This document shows positions 44,577 through 53,132 of a stretch of DNA of 64,000 nt, one piece after another. The DNA comes from CALAMD01 sp035301345 (GTDB lineage: Bacteria > Bacillota > Bacilli > Bacillales > Amphibacillaceae). The stretch is taken from NCBI GenBank assembly GCA_035301345.1, contig DATGUM010000032.1, forward strand, positions 1 to 64,000, in the 5' to 3' direction. The notes under the pieces were generated by a model that made no database searches, was not told the origin of the DNA, and was given only the letters and a program-made list of their open reading frames with translations. The position numbers were made by a program, and so were the translations under genes. The number at the start of each line of letters is the position of its first letter. Within the stretch, counting starts at the first letter, position 1.

Positions 44577-44596
44577 ATTCATATGATGTTCACATT
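44577..44596 (+). promoter_or_regulatory. Candidate HssR operator (11-bp-period direct repeat) before hssR
   Basis: ATTCATATG (44577-44585) and GTTCACATT (44588-44596) are separated by two bases. They match 15 of 18 positions of GTTCATATT-N2-GTTCATATT, the direct repeat described for HssR in staphylococci. A third partial copy (TTCATGT) follows at 44598. A TATAAT-like box lies at 44614-44619, so the repeat covers the -35 region. This suggests self-control of hssRS; the match is from memory of the consensus. Confidence 0.5.
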
Positions 44597-44613
44597 ATTC
44601 ATGTACGATATTA

Positions 44614-44619
44614 TATAAT
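44614..44619 (+). promoter_or_regulatory. Probable -10 box of hssRS
   Basis: A perfect TATAAT about 38 bases before hssR. The -35 region (TTCACA at 44589, 19-base spacer) is poor and overlaps the direct repeat, as expected for an activator-dependent promoter. Confidence 0.45.
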
Positions 44620-44656
44620 AAAAATACATTCACTTCATATTAAGGGGTTGCTATAA

Positions 44657-45331
44657 ATGGCTACAATACTCGTCGTAGATGATGATCAAAATGTTAGAAA
44701 TCTCGTATCTATTCATTTAAAAGATGAAGGATATGACGTCATTGAAGCAGGTCACGGTGAGGAAGCATTAGATAAACTCGCTGAAAATGTATGTGACTTA
44801 GCGATTGTAGACGTTATGATGCCAAAGATGGACGGATTCGAATTAACGAAAGAAATTCGTTCATTTTATGATATTCCTGTTATTTTACTCACAGCAAAAG
44901 ATCAATTACGTGATAAGGAAAAAGGCTTTCTTTCAGGCACGGATGATTATGTCGTCAAGCCTTTTGAACCGAAAGAATTAGTTTACCGCGTAAAAACGTT
45001 ATTTCGCTTATACAACATACAGACTGAAGATGAATTAACGATTGGTTCAATAAAAATTAATAAGAAAACGTATGTCGTTCATATTGACGAGCAATCATTT
45101 ATTTTACCGTTAAAAGAATTTGAATTACTGTTCTTTCTTGCATCTCACCCTTCGCAAGTATTTTCGCGTATTCACTTAATTGAGCACATTTGGGGGTTTG
45201 ATTATGAAGGCGACGAACGAACAGTAGACGTTCATATTAAACGATTGCGGGAAAGATTTTCAAAAATCACGAATGACTTTCGAATTAAAACAGTTAGAGG
45301 CATCGGCTACTCTCTTGAGGTAAACGAATGA
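44657..45331 (+). CDS. hssR: HssR-like heme-response regulator
   Basis: A 224-aa OmpR-family regulator. The receiver domain has DDDQ near residue 8, phospho-Asp in AIVDVMMPKMDGF (about 52) and Lys in YVVKPFEPKEL (about 104). A winged-helix domain follows (LPLKEFELLFFL, GDERTVDVHIKRLRERF). The FLSGTDDY and FDYEGDERTVDVHIKRLR regions and length are very close to S. aureus HssR, which senses heme with HssS and activates the HrtAB efflux pump. ATG has AAGGGG upstream. No hrtAB genes are in this window. Confidence 0.82.
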   Translation: MATILVVDDDQNVRNLVSIHLKDEGYDVIEAGHGEEALDKLAENVCDLAIVDVMMPKMDGFELTKEIRSFYDIPVILLTAKDQLRDKEKGFLSGTDDYVVKPFEPKELVYRVKTLFRLYNIQTEDELTIGSIKINKKTYVVHIDEQSFILPLKEFELLFFLASHPSQVFSRIHLIEHIWGFDYEGDERTVDVHIKRLRERFSKITNDFRIKTVRGIGYSLEVNE

Positions 45332-46707
45332 TGAAGTCACTTTACAGTAAGTTTGCCGCCTCTACGATTGCTATTATGATTTTAAGTAGTGTTATTGCAT
45401 TTATGGCATCTAATTTTTATTACCAACAGAAGTTAAAAGAAGAAAACGATGAAAAAATTACTGAAATGGCTTATGAAGTGGCCACGTATATTGAAAAAGA
45501 ACACCCGAATGATATTGAATCGTATTTAAAAAGTATCGCAGCTGTTGGCTATCAAATGTTACTCGTTTCTGAAGAAAATGATAAACAACTCTTTGGTGAT
45601 GAATTTCGGGATGAAGATATTAGCCAACAAACGATCGATCACGTGTTAAACGGGGAAACGTTCCATGGGATTGCACAATTCCCGCAAGAAACGTTCGTGA
45701 CAGGTTTTTTTGCGAATGAACTGACGAATACAATTGGTGTTCCACTTACTTATGAAGACGGAAATTATGCGTTATTTATCCGCCCAAATATAAAAGTTCT
45801 TTTTAATGAAATGCACATGCTACTTGCAGCATTACTCGTCATTACAATCTTTCTAAGTATCGTTTTCGTTCTTATAAACATTAAGTTTTTAGTCCGTCCG
45901 ATTACACGGTTAACGAAAGCAACTAAACAGTTAGCAACCGGAGATTTCTCTGTCGATCTTAGTACAAATCGGGACGATGAACTCGGTAAGTTGACGAATA
46001 GTTTTAGTTCTATGGCTGAACAACTAAGAAAGTCTGATGATATTAAAAATGAATTTATTTCCAACGTTTCACACGATATTCAATCACCACTATCTAACAT
46101 TAAAGGATATGCTCAACTGTTAGATAAAAAAACACTATCAGAAGAAGACAAACAGACGTACTTATCTGTTATTTATAAAGAAGTTGATCGATTATCAAGT
46201 TTAACGAAGCAATTGTTATTTTTAACGTCACTCCAACACGATGATGGCTTGTTAAATCAATCAACATATTCGCTGTCTGATCAATTACAAGAGCTCATTT
46301 TCAACTATAAATGGGAACTTGAAAATAACGGACTCATGGTGAGCTATTCATTACCAGAAACAACTATTTATGCAGATGAAGCATTACTTCACAACGTTTT
46401 TGAAAACTTACTAACGAATGCGATTAAATATAACGTTGAGAACGGAACGATTGACGTAAAAATAATTGAAAACAAACAGTCTGTGGATGTTAGCTTTACA
46501 GATAGCGGCATCGGTATTTCGAAAGACATGCAAAAACGGTTATTCGATCGCTTTTTCCGAGTCGAATCTTCACGAACGAACACAATTGAAGGAACAGGAC
46601 TCGGTTTATCAATCGTTGAAACGATTGTTAAAAGGCACGGAGGGGTCATAACGGTTGAAAGTAAAGAGAATGAAGGAACGACATTTGTCGTTAGTCTCCC
46701 GAAATAA
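45328..46707 (+). CDS. hssS: HssS-like heme sensor histidine kinase
   Basis: A 459-aa membrane kinase, start overlapping hssR by four bases (ATGA). Two membrane helices (about residues 10-30 and 167-188) flank an outer domain with FVTGFFANE and YALFIRPNI motifs like those of staphylococcal HssS. Then come HAMP (about 188-240), a HisKA box FISNVSHDIQSP with phospho-His near 249, and HATPase motifs NAIKYN, DSGIGI and GTGLGLSI. Heme sensing is inferred from similarity; other OmpR-type kinases cannot be fully excluded. Confidence 0.8.
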   Translation: MMKSLYSKFAASTIAIMILSSVIAFMASNFYYQQKLKEENDEKITEMAYEVATYIEKEHPNDIESYLKSIAAVGYQMLLVSEENDKQLFGDEFRDEDISQQTIDHVLNGETFHGIAQFPQETFVTGFFANELTNTIGVPLTYEDGNYALFIRPNIKVLFNEMHMLLAALLVITIFLSIVFVLINIKFLVRPITRLTKATKQLATGDFSVDLSTNRDDELGKLTNSFSSMAEQLRKSDDIKNEFISNVSHDIQSPLSNIKGYAQLLDKKTLSEEDKQTYLSVIYKEVDRLSSLTKQLLFLTSLQHDDGLLNQSTYSLSDQLQELIFNYKWELENNGLMVSYSLPETTIYADEALLHNVFENLLTNAIKYNVENGTIDVKIIENKQSVDVSFTDSGIGISKDMQKRLFDRFFRVESSRTNTIEGTGLGLSIVETIVKRHGGVITVESKENEGTTFVVSLPK

Positions 46708-46749
46708 TGAACAGAAAATACTGAGCTACTGTTAAACATCAACACTTTA

Positions 46750-46783
46750 GTGGGCATAGACTTTTAAATAAAATCTATGCCCA
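46750..46783 (+). terminator. Symmetrical terminator between convergent hssS and pdp
   Basis: GTGGGCATAGA and TCTATGCCCAC form a perfect 11-bp stem that extends with TTTT/AAAA inside a short loop. Neither side has a long T run, but it is centrally placed between two convergent genes, so it probably stops both. Confidence 0.65.
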
Positions 46784-46803
46784 CAAACATACATATGACT
46801 TAA

Positions 46804-48114
46804 TTATTTTGAACGAACAATTCCTAAAATAGGTGAAGTCGTTTCAATGTCTTTCGTGTGACTAATCGTGAATGCGTCTTCCATACGCTTTTGTAACGAT
46901 TGATCATACGTACGATTCGTCCGACCAGTTAAAATAACTTCGCCTTTTTTCACATAATCCCCTATCTTCACGTGAATCGTTAAACCAGCATCATAATCAA
47001 TGACTGAATCTGTCGTTTCTCTACCAGCGCCAAGTCGTGAAGCGATATAGCCAATTTCTTCTGTTTTTACTTTAGTAATATATCCATCCTCAAGCGCTTT
47101 AATTGAATATATATCTTCATATTTCACGTGATTAATGGCATCAACATCTCCGCCTTGAATCGTAATTAATTGCACGAATTTTTCATATGCAGCTCCGTTC
47201 TTAATATGTTCTTCGACAATTTGTTTCAATGCTTCAATTGAAAAATCGTTATATTTAGTAGACATTTGCGCCATTTGAGCAGCCACTTCTAATGTAACTG
47301 TGTATAAATCATCATCAAATGATTCATTTTTCAACAGACGGACAGCTTCTTGAACTTCATTAATATTACCGACTTCTCTACCGAGTGGCTGATTCATCGG
47401 TGTTAAAATAGCCGTTACTTGTTTATTTAATGATTCGCCAATTTGTACCATCATTTCTGCAAGTGCCGTTGCATCTTCAACTGTTTTCATAAAAGCGCCA
47501 TCTCCAACTTTTACATCTAAAACAATTCCGTCAACACCTGTTGCTAATTTTTTACTCATAATTGAACTTGCAATTAATGGTAAAGAATCAACAGTTCCCG
47601 TAACGTCACGGAGCGCATATATTTCTTTATCAGCTGGTGCGATGTTTTCCGTTTGCCCGACGAGTGCAATTTTATACGTTTGTGCGTGATCAATAAGGTC
47701 CGCTTCAGAAAGTTCAGCTCTAAATCCTTTAATCGCTTCTAACTTATCAATTGTTCCACCTGTGTGACCGAGTCCTTTTCCACTCATCTTTATAATAGGA
47801 ATACCGAGCGAAGCAATGATTGGCACGACGAGTAAGCTTACTTTATCACCGACACCACCTGTTGAATGTTTATCAACGACGACGTCATCAATAAAAGATA
47901 AATCAATCACTTGACCTGAATGAACCATTGCTTCTGTTAAATATGCAACTTCTTCAGCAGTCATTTCAGTAAAGTAAATAGCCATTAAAAAGGCGCTCAT
48001 TTGGTAGTCTTTAATCGTTCCGTCCATAAATCCTTTGATTATATATTCAATTTCTTCTTTTAATAGAGGTTCATTACGTTTCTTTTTATTAATAATTTCT
48101 AGTGCAGAGTACAC
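46804..48114 (-). CDS. pdp: Pyrimidine-nucleoside phosphorylase
   Basis: Splits uridine/thymidine/deoxyuridine to base and sugar-1-phosphate. The 436-aa protein has VDKHSTGGVGDKVSL (about residues 80-94), MSGKGLGHTGGTIDKLE (about 110-126) and the catalytic SxxMSKKLA region. Length is typical. The start is GTG at 48114, after GAGGAGG. It follows punA by 32 bases in deoB-punA-pdp, a nucleoside-salvage cluster. In B. subtilis pdp is elsewhere and dacF/spoIIA would follow punA. Confidence 0.95.
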   Translation of the reverse strand: MYSALEIINKKKRNEPLLKEEIEYIIKGFMDGTIKDYQMSAFLMAIYFTEMTAEEVAYLTEAMVHSGQVIDLSFIDDVVVDKHSTGGVGDKVSLLVVPIIASLGIPIIKMSGKGLGHTGGTIDKLEAIKGFRAELSEADLIDHAQTYKIALVGQTENIAPADKEIYALRDVTGTVDSLPLIASSIMSKKLATGVDGIVLDVKVGDGAFMKTVEDATALAEMMVQIGESLNKQVTAILTPMNQPLGREVGNINEVQEAVRLLKNESFDDDLYTVTLEVAAQMAQMSTKYNDFSIEALKQIVEEHIKNGAAYEKFVQLITIQGGDVDAINHVKYEDIYSIKALEDGYITKVKTEEIGYIASRLGAGRETTDSVIDYDAGLTIHVKIGDYVKKGEVILTGRTNRTYDQSLQKRMEDAFTISHTKDIETTSPILGIVRSK

Positions 48115-48146
48115 GTTGTAGCCTCCTCGTATGTTATTAAGTCCTG

Positions 48147-48953
48147 TTACATTGTTTCAATGACTTCTTTCATCAAACGAATAAATGCTTCTCGCACTTG
48201 ATTAGTCGTTTCAATGACTTCTTCATGTGACAATGGCTGCTCAGAAAGACCTGCTGCCATATTTGATATACACGAAATGCCAAGAGTTTTTATTCCTAAA
48301 TAATTTGCTACGATTACTTCAGGGACAGTCGACATACCGACAGCGTCCCCGCCTAATAATTTAAACATGCGCACTTCCGCTGGCGTTTCATAAGATGGAC
48401 CTGTATTGCCAACGTAAACACCTTCTTTAACATCGATATTTAATTGCTTTGCACAACGCTTCGCTAACTCGATAAATGATTGATCATACGCATTCGTCAT
48501 ATCTGGAAAACGCGGTCCTAATCGGTCATTATTTTCTCCCATTAAAGGATGTGATCCCATTTGATTCATATGATCGTTGATGATCATTAAATCTCCTGGT
48601 GAAAAGCTATCATTCATCCCGCCTGCTGCGTTCGTCACGATAAGTGACTGAATACCTAACTCTTTTAACACACAGATTGGAAACGTCACTTGTTTTAAAG
48701 AATAACCTTCATAATAGTGAAACCTACCTTGCATCGCAACGACGTGTTTACCTCGTAATTGCCCAAAAACGAGCTGTCCTTCATGACCTTCAACAGTCGA
48801 TTTCGGAAAGCTCGGAATATCCTCGTAACGAATAATCACTTTATTCTCAATATCATCTGCTAACACACCTAATCCTGAACCTAACACTAAACCAATTTCC
48901 GGTGTCATCGACAATTGCTTCTTTATGTATGTACTCGATTGATTAATATTCAT
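48147..48953 (-). CDS. punA: Purine-nucleoside phosphorylase
   Basis: Phosphorolysis of guanosine/inosine. The 268-aa trimeric-type PNP has LVLGSGLG (about residue 23), GRFHYYEGY, VTNAAGGM and GPSYETPAEVRMFKLLGGDAVGMSTVPE (about 190-217). The ATG at 48953 lies after GAGGAGC; the upstream ATG at 48974 has no ribosome site. It is separated from deoB by a 185-base gap. Confidence 0.95.
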   Translation of the reverse strand: MNINQSSTYIKKQLSMTPEIGLVLGSGLGVLADDIENKVIIRYEDIPSFPKSTVEGHEGQLVFGQLRGKHVVAMQGRFHYYEGYSLKQVTFPICVLKELGIQSLIVTNAAGGMNDSFSPGDLMIINDHMNQMGSHPLMGENNDRLGPRFPDMTNAYDQSFIELAKRCAKQLNIDVKEGVYVGNTGPSYETPAEVRMFKLLGGDAVGMSTVPEVIVANYLGIKTLGISCISNMAAGLSEQPLSHEEVIETTNQVREAFIRLMKEVIETM

Positions 48954-49138
48954 TATATTTGCTCCTCGTATCATATGTTTAAGTTTAAATATTTACGTAT
49001 ACTTTTCTAGCGCTTGTAACACCGTTAGCTTCCTCGAAAGATATTTACTTCCTGCCAGTCTCGTGCTATCCCTACTTTGAGGTCGCCATCATTCGTTTCA
49101 AGACACTCATCTTACGGATAACCATTGACTAAAAGTCT
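48954..49138 (-). other. Unexplained 185-base gap between deoB and punA
   Basis: No open frame with a ribosome site, no convincing hairpin plus T run, and no good sigma-A pair was found. The sequence is less AT-rich than the other intergenic regions here. On the minus strand a 17-codon ATG frame exists without a ribosome site. It may be a leader of punA or a gene remnant. Confidence 0.35.
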
Positions 49139-50317
49139 CTATAAATACTTTAAAAAACTTTTACCAATTTTAGGAGCAGTTACTTTAAAGTTTTCTGCGA
49201 TGGTCGCCCCTACGTCTGCAAACGACTCCCTATCATTAAGCATTTTTCCTTCGTCTAAATGATGATAAAAAACAAACAACGGCACTAATTCTCTCGTATG
49301 GTCTGTTCCTTTAAATGTCGGATCATTCCCGTGATCAGCCGTAATGAGTAATAAATCTTCGTCTGTTAAGCGGTTAATCACTGAACCGAGCTGTTTATCA
49401 AACGCTTCAAGCGCCTTACCGTACCCAATTGGATCACGACGATGCCCGTACTTTGCATCAAAATCGACTAAATTTAAAAAACAAAGCCCATGAAACGGCT
49501 CATCTATCATGCGCATAAGATGTTTCATGCCGTCATCATTATCATCAGTCCTTATTGCTTTAGTAATCCCTTCATTATCGAAAATATCAGCAATCTTGCC
49601 TAAAGAAATAACGTCATAAGAAGCTTGTTTTAATTCATCAAGCACTGTTTTTCCAAATGGTTTTAGTGCATAATCTTTCCTGTTTTTCGTTCGTGAAAAG
49701 TTTCCTTCTGTACCGACAAACGGACGAGCAATCACACGCCCGACCATAAATTCCTCTTGTAACGTTAACTTCCGAGCAATCTCGCAAATATTGTAAAGTT
49801 CATCAACCGGAACAATGTCTTCATGTGCAGCAATTTGTAAAACGGAGTCAGCTGACGTATAAACAATCAATCCACCGTGCTCCATATGCTCTTTCCCAAG
49901 TTCATCAATAATAACTGTGCCTGAAGCGACTTTATTGCCAATCACTTGTCGATTCGTTTCACTTTCTAATTGTTTGATCAGCTCAGCCGGAAACCCGTCA
50001 GGAAACGTTTGAAAAGGTTGCTTAATATGGAGACCCATTAGTTCCCAATGACCTGTCATCGTATCTTTTCCAATAGACTTTTCTATCATCTTCGTATGAA
50101 TCGCTACAGGACGTTCTTTCGCTTGCACACCGACAATCGAATCATCAAGATTACCTAGCCCAAACTTCTCGAGATGCGGAACGTTTAATCCGTTCATCTG
50201 TTCACTAATGTGTTTCAGCGTGTGAGCACCGATATCCCCATACATATGTGCATCTGGTGCCTCACCAATGCCTACTGAATCTAAAACGATTAAAAATATC
50301 CGTTTAAATGTTTGCAT
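49139..50317 (-). CDS. deoB: Phosphopentomutase
   Basis: Interconverts ribose/deoxyribose 1- and 5-phosphates, linking the two phosphorylases to central metabolism. The 392-aa metalloenzyme has IVLDSVGIGEAPDA (about residues 10-23), GKDTMTGHWELMG (about 85), and TADHGNDPTFKGTDHTRE (about 325). The ATG at 50317 follows GGTGAT. It lies after xerD (34-base gap), as drm does in B. subtilis. Confidence 0.95.
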   Translation of the reverse strand: MQTFKRIFLIVLDSVGIGEAPDAHMYGDIGAHTLKHISEQMNGLNVPHLEKFGLGNLDDSIVGVQAKERPVAIHTKMIEKSIGKDTMTGHWELMGLHIKQPFQTFPDGFPAELIKQLESETNRQVIGNKVASGTVIIDELGKEHMEHGGLIVYTSADSVLQIAAHEDIVPVDELYNICEIARKLTLQEEFMVGRVIARPFVGTEGNFSRTKNRKDYALKPFGKTVLDELKQASYDVISLGKIADIFDNEGITKAIRTDDNDDGMKHLMRMIDEPFHGLCFLNLVDFDAKYGHRRDPIGYGKALEAFDKQLGSVINRLTDEDLLLITADHGNDPTFKGTDHTRELVPLFVFYHHLDEGKMLNDRESFADVGATIAENFKVTAPKIGKSFLKYL

Positions 50318-50351
50318 GAATATCACCATTTTCTTTTAATAAATTGTTATT

Positions 50352-51245
50352 TTATGCGCGCGGATGATGTGACGTATACATATCTTTTAAACGTGTACGC
50401 GTCACGTGCGTATATATTTGTGTCGTTGAAATATCTGCATGACCGAGCATTTCTTGAACAGCTCTTAAATCCGCACCATTTTCTAATAAATGAGTGGCAA
50501 AAGAATGGCGCAACGTGTGTGGTGTAATTTTCTTTTTTAATCCTTTTTTTACAGCAATTGATTTTAAAATTTTCCAGAAGCCTTGCCTACTTAATGGACG
50601 ACCATGTTGATTAACGAAAATAACAGATTCGTCTTCATTTCTTTTCGTTAATTGGGGCCGTGCCTCAGAAAGATACTGCTCCATTGCTTCTGTCGCAAGT
50701 TCTCCGAGCGGGACGATACGTTCTTTTGAACCTTTTCCTAGACAACGAACGAAGCCCATTGTTAAATGTAAATCACTCGTCGTTAATGAAATAAGTTCAG
50801 TGACACGTAATCCTGTCGCATAAAGCAATTCAACCATCGCTTTATTTCTTAAATCTAACGGTTCTACCCCGTCTATTTGTAACAACTGATCCACTTCGTC
50901 TTCTGATAAAATATCAGGTAGCGTCCGGTCTTTTTTCGGCGTTTCTATATGTATCGTCGGATCAGACGTCGCTACTTGATCACGAATTAAAAATTGATGA
51001 AACGAACGGATAGAAGAAATCATTCGCGAGATCGTCGCCGTTGATTTCCCTTCATCTTTTAATACTTTCAAAAACTCAAGGATGTGATGACGTGTGATGT
51101 CATCAATTGTCGTTATTTGTTCATTTTCTTTAAAATAAGCAGTGTAGCGATTTAAGTCACGAGCATATGCTTTTATTGTGTTTTCAGCTACACCTTTTTC
51201 TATTCGTAAAAAATGTAAAAAGTCTTCCAATGGATATTTAAACAT
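50352..51245 (-). CDS. xerD: Tyrosine recombinase XerD
   Basis: Chromosome dimer resolution at dif with XerC. The 297-aa protein has the catalytic set: Arg in LYATGLRVTELISL (about 145), Lys in LGKGSKER, HTLRHSFATHLLENGADLR (about 240), GHADIST and the nucleophilic Tyr in TQIYTHV. The ATG at 51245 follows GAGGTG. It lies next to fur, with no yqzK between as in B. subtilis. This is the housekeeping enzyme, not a phage integrase. Confidence 0.94.
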   Translation of the reverse strand: MFKYPLEDFLHFLRIEKGVAENTIKAYARDLNRYTAYFKENEQITTIDDITRHHILEFLKVLKDEGKSTATISRMISSIRSFHQFLIRDQVATSDPTIHIETPKKDRTLPDILSEDEVDQLLQIDGVEPLDLRNKAMVELLYATGLRVTELISLTTSDLHLTMGFVRCLGKGSKERIVPLGELATEAMEQYLSEARPQLTKRNEDESVIFVNQHGRPLSRQGFWKILKSIAVKKGLKKKITPHTLRHSFATHLLENGADLRAVQEMLGHADISTTQIYTHVTRTRLKDMYTSHHPRA

Positions 51246-51295
51246 CTTGTTAACCACCTCGATAAGAGTAGTTTTTTAATTTATTCATTTTTAAA

Positions 51296-51304
51296 ATTAT
51301 ATCA
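51296..51304 (-). promoter_or_regulatory. Extended -10 promoter of xerD
   Basis: On the minus strand TGATATAAT (51304-51296) is an exact extended -10. The T run of the fur terminator lies at the -35 position. Confidence 0.5.
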
Positions 51305-51317
51305 GTTCATTAAAAAT

Positions 51318-51358
51318 AAAAAAACCTTCTTTCTTCAACTAATAAAGAAAAAAGGTTG
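51318..51358 (-). terminator. Rho-independent terminator of fur
   Basis: On the minus strand AACCTTTTTTCTT and AAGAAAGAAGGTT form a 13-bp stem (one G-U) around TATTAGTTG, followed by a T run. It lies about 25 bases after the fur stop. Confidence 0.8.
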
Positions 51359-51381
51359 GTTTATGATGATTTTTTAGTCGC

Positions 51382-51816
51382 TTATTGACAGGCTTTACAT
51401 ATCCCGTGAAAAGTTAATCGATGATCTTTCACTTTAAAATGCCAGTTACGCTCAACTTGTCGCTCAACATCTTCTAGTAAGTCTTCCATCACTTCTTCAA
51501 CGGTCCCACACTCAATACAAATGAGGTGATGATGAAAATGTTTTGCGCCTTCTTTACGTAAATCATAACGCGTCACGCCGTCACCAAAGTTAATTTTGTC
51601 GACAATTTCTAATTCAGATAATAATTCAAGCGTCCGATAAACAGTCGCTAATCCAATTTCAGAGTTAATATCTTTTACGAGTAAAAACACTTCTTCAGCA
51701 CTTAAATGATCTTCTTCATGCTCAATTAAAATGCGAAGTGTCGCTTCTCTCTGCGGTGTTAATTTATAACTTTTCGCATGCAGCTCTTTTTTTATGCGAT
51801 CGATTCTATGTTCCAC
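51382..51816 (-). CDS. fur: Ferric uptake regulator Fur
   Basis: Iron-dependent repressor. The 144-aa protein has an N-terminal winged helix (KLTPQREATLRILIEHEEDHLSAEEV) and the C-terminal metal sites HFHHHLICIECG (about residues 93-104) and a second CxxC in CKACQ at the end. The HHH...C pattern supports Fur; PerR and Zur cannot be fully excluded, but the position between nudF and xerD is that of B. subtilis fur. The start is GTG at 51816, six bases after GGAGGAG. Confidence 0.92.
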   Translation of the reverse strand: MEHRIDRIKKELHAKSYKLTPQREATLRILIEHEEDHLSAEEVFLLVKDINSEIGLATVYRTLELLSELEIVDKINFGDGVTRYDLRKEGAKHFHHHLICIECGTVEEVMEDLLEDVERQVERNWHFKVKDHRLTFHGICKACQ

Positions 51817-51847
51817 GGCACGCTCCTCCTCTTACAATGACACCTTT

Positions 51848-51876
51848 ATTATATGTAGTGTAAGTAAGTCTGTCAA
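51848..51876 (-). promoter_or_regulatory. Consensus sigma-A promoter of fur
   Basis: On the minus strand TTGACA (51876-51871), exactly 17 bases, and TATAAT (51853-51848): both boxes are perfect. A candidate PerR/Fur box directly precedes the -35. Confidence 0.85.
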
Positions 51877-51877
51877 A

Positions 51878-51892
51878 GTATAATCATTATTA
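51878..51892 (-). promoter_or_regulatory. Candidate PerR/Fur box upstream of the fur promoter
   Basis: On the minus strand TAATAATGATTATAC matches 12 of 14 defined positions of the PerR box TTATAATnATTATAA, and 11 of 14 of the Fur box TGATAATnATTATCA. It ends one base before the -35. In B. subtilis fur is known to be controlled by PerR, which fits. Confidence 0.5.
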
Positions 51893-51951
51893 TTAACAAA
51901 TGATTCAGCAAAATATTTGCAATATTAGTTATTTAATAATAACAATTATTA

Positions 51952-53127
51952 TTAAAATGAAACTTTCCCGTACATTCCCCCACCGCCAGATTGCAACGTG
52001 AAGTGCCCTTTTCTCATATTAATGATAAAGCGAGCGATTTTTTCATTCGTTACACTTTGTAATTGTTCAAAAGAAGCTTGATGAACGACCTTCATTTCTG
52101 TTCCAAAAGCGTCCAATAACTTTTCATACGTTTTTTTACCTAGTGTTGGCAATGATTCGAGAGGCACTTGATACGTATAAGGCGCTCGTCTTCTCGTCAA
52201 CTGATTCTTTGCACTTGCTCGTGCTAGTTCGTCGATTCTTTCATTAACACCTTTAACTACACGACGAGACTCACAATTTTCACATCGAGAATCCTTTATA
52301 GCGACATATTGTTCACACGCTCGACAATACGTTGCTGAATATTTTCCTAATGCTGGATGAAAACCAAAGTAATTTAATACTTTTCGACCATCATCTTCAT
52401 GTAAAACTCGCTTTAATTCTAAAAATGTCGGCTCTTTCATCTGTATTAATTGATATTCTCGGGCGATTTTTTGTAATGAATGAGCATCTGAATTTGCTAC
52501 GTACGAAAAGCTGTGCAGTTCAGTCACTCGATCAGCCATAGCGATGTCTGCGCTTAGTCCGAGCTCAATTGCATCAATATATTCAGGATTAAACACTTCG
52601 CTGAGTGATTGCTTAACCCCTTTGCCGTATAAACTTTTAAACGGTGTAAAGACGTGCGCTGGGATAAATAATCCTGCATGCTCATGAACGAACGTTTGCA
52701 ACTCAGTGGCCGATCCGTGAAACCGTTGTGAGCTGAGGTGAATGTTTTTCATATGGTGACTAATCCACTCAGTAAAATGTTTCATTCGCTTTAATGTTGG
52801 GAAGAAGCATAGTACATGGATAGGTCCATGACATGTTTCATCATAAATTTCTATTTCACTGCCAAGCAAAAATGTTAAACCTTTGTACTGAATACCACCA
52901 TCTAAATGTTCAAAAGCTAATCCGTCATGAATCATTCGCTCTATTTCTTCTTGCACTGCTGGCACGTGACAGTCAACAATGCCGATTAAATCTAAACCTT
53001 TTCTTTCAGTCGCTTCAACTAAAATATTTTCTAGTGTTAAAGCGCGTGACGCAGATATTTTTACTGGTTTACCGTTTCTATCACTTCCGATATGAATATG
53101 TAAATCAGCATAGTATTGATTCAACAT
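51952..53127 (-). CDS. EndoQ-like endonuclease (PHP domain)
   Basis: A 391-aa protein of the Endonuclease Q family, which cuts 5' of deaminated bases in DNA. The N-terminal PHP metal-binding domain shows YADLHIHIG (about residues 6-14), GIVDCHVP, GSEIEI, PAHVFTPF and ANSDAHS. A CxxC...CxxC zinc site (CRACEQ, CENCES, about 270-290) and a helix-hairpin-helix-like C-terminus (VPLESLPTLGKKTYEKLLDAFG) follow. The ATG at 53127 follows AAGGATG, just after the nudF stop. It sits where spoIIM is found in spore-formers. The activity is inferred from the family. Confidence 0.8.
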   Translation of the reverse strand: MLNQYYADLHIHIGSDRNGKPVKISASRALTLENILVEATERKGLDLIGIVDCHVPAVQEEIERMIHDGLAFEHLDGGIQYKGLTFLLGSEIEIYDETCHGPIHVLCFFPTLKRMKHFTEWISHHMKNIHLSSQRFHGSATELQTFVHEHAGLFIPAHVFTPFKSLYGKGVKQSLSEVFNPEYIDAIELGLSADIAMADRVTELHSFSYVANSDAHSLQKIAREYQLIQMKEPTFLELKRVLHEDDGRKVLNYFGFHPALGKYSATYCRACEQYVAIKDSRCENCESRRVVKGVNERIDELARASAKNQLTRRRAPYTYQVPLESLPTLGKKTYEKLLDAFGTEMKVVHQASFEQLQSVTNEKIARFIINMRKGHFTLQSGGGGMYGKVSF

Positions 53128-53132
53128 AGCGC

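Noticed and set aside
50352..51245. Tyrosine recombinase as a sign of a prophage or integrative element
   Set aside because: Sequence and gene neighbourhood (fur, deoB) are those of housekeeping XerD; no attachment repeats or phage genes are near.
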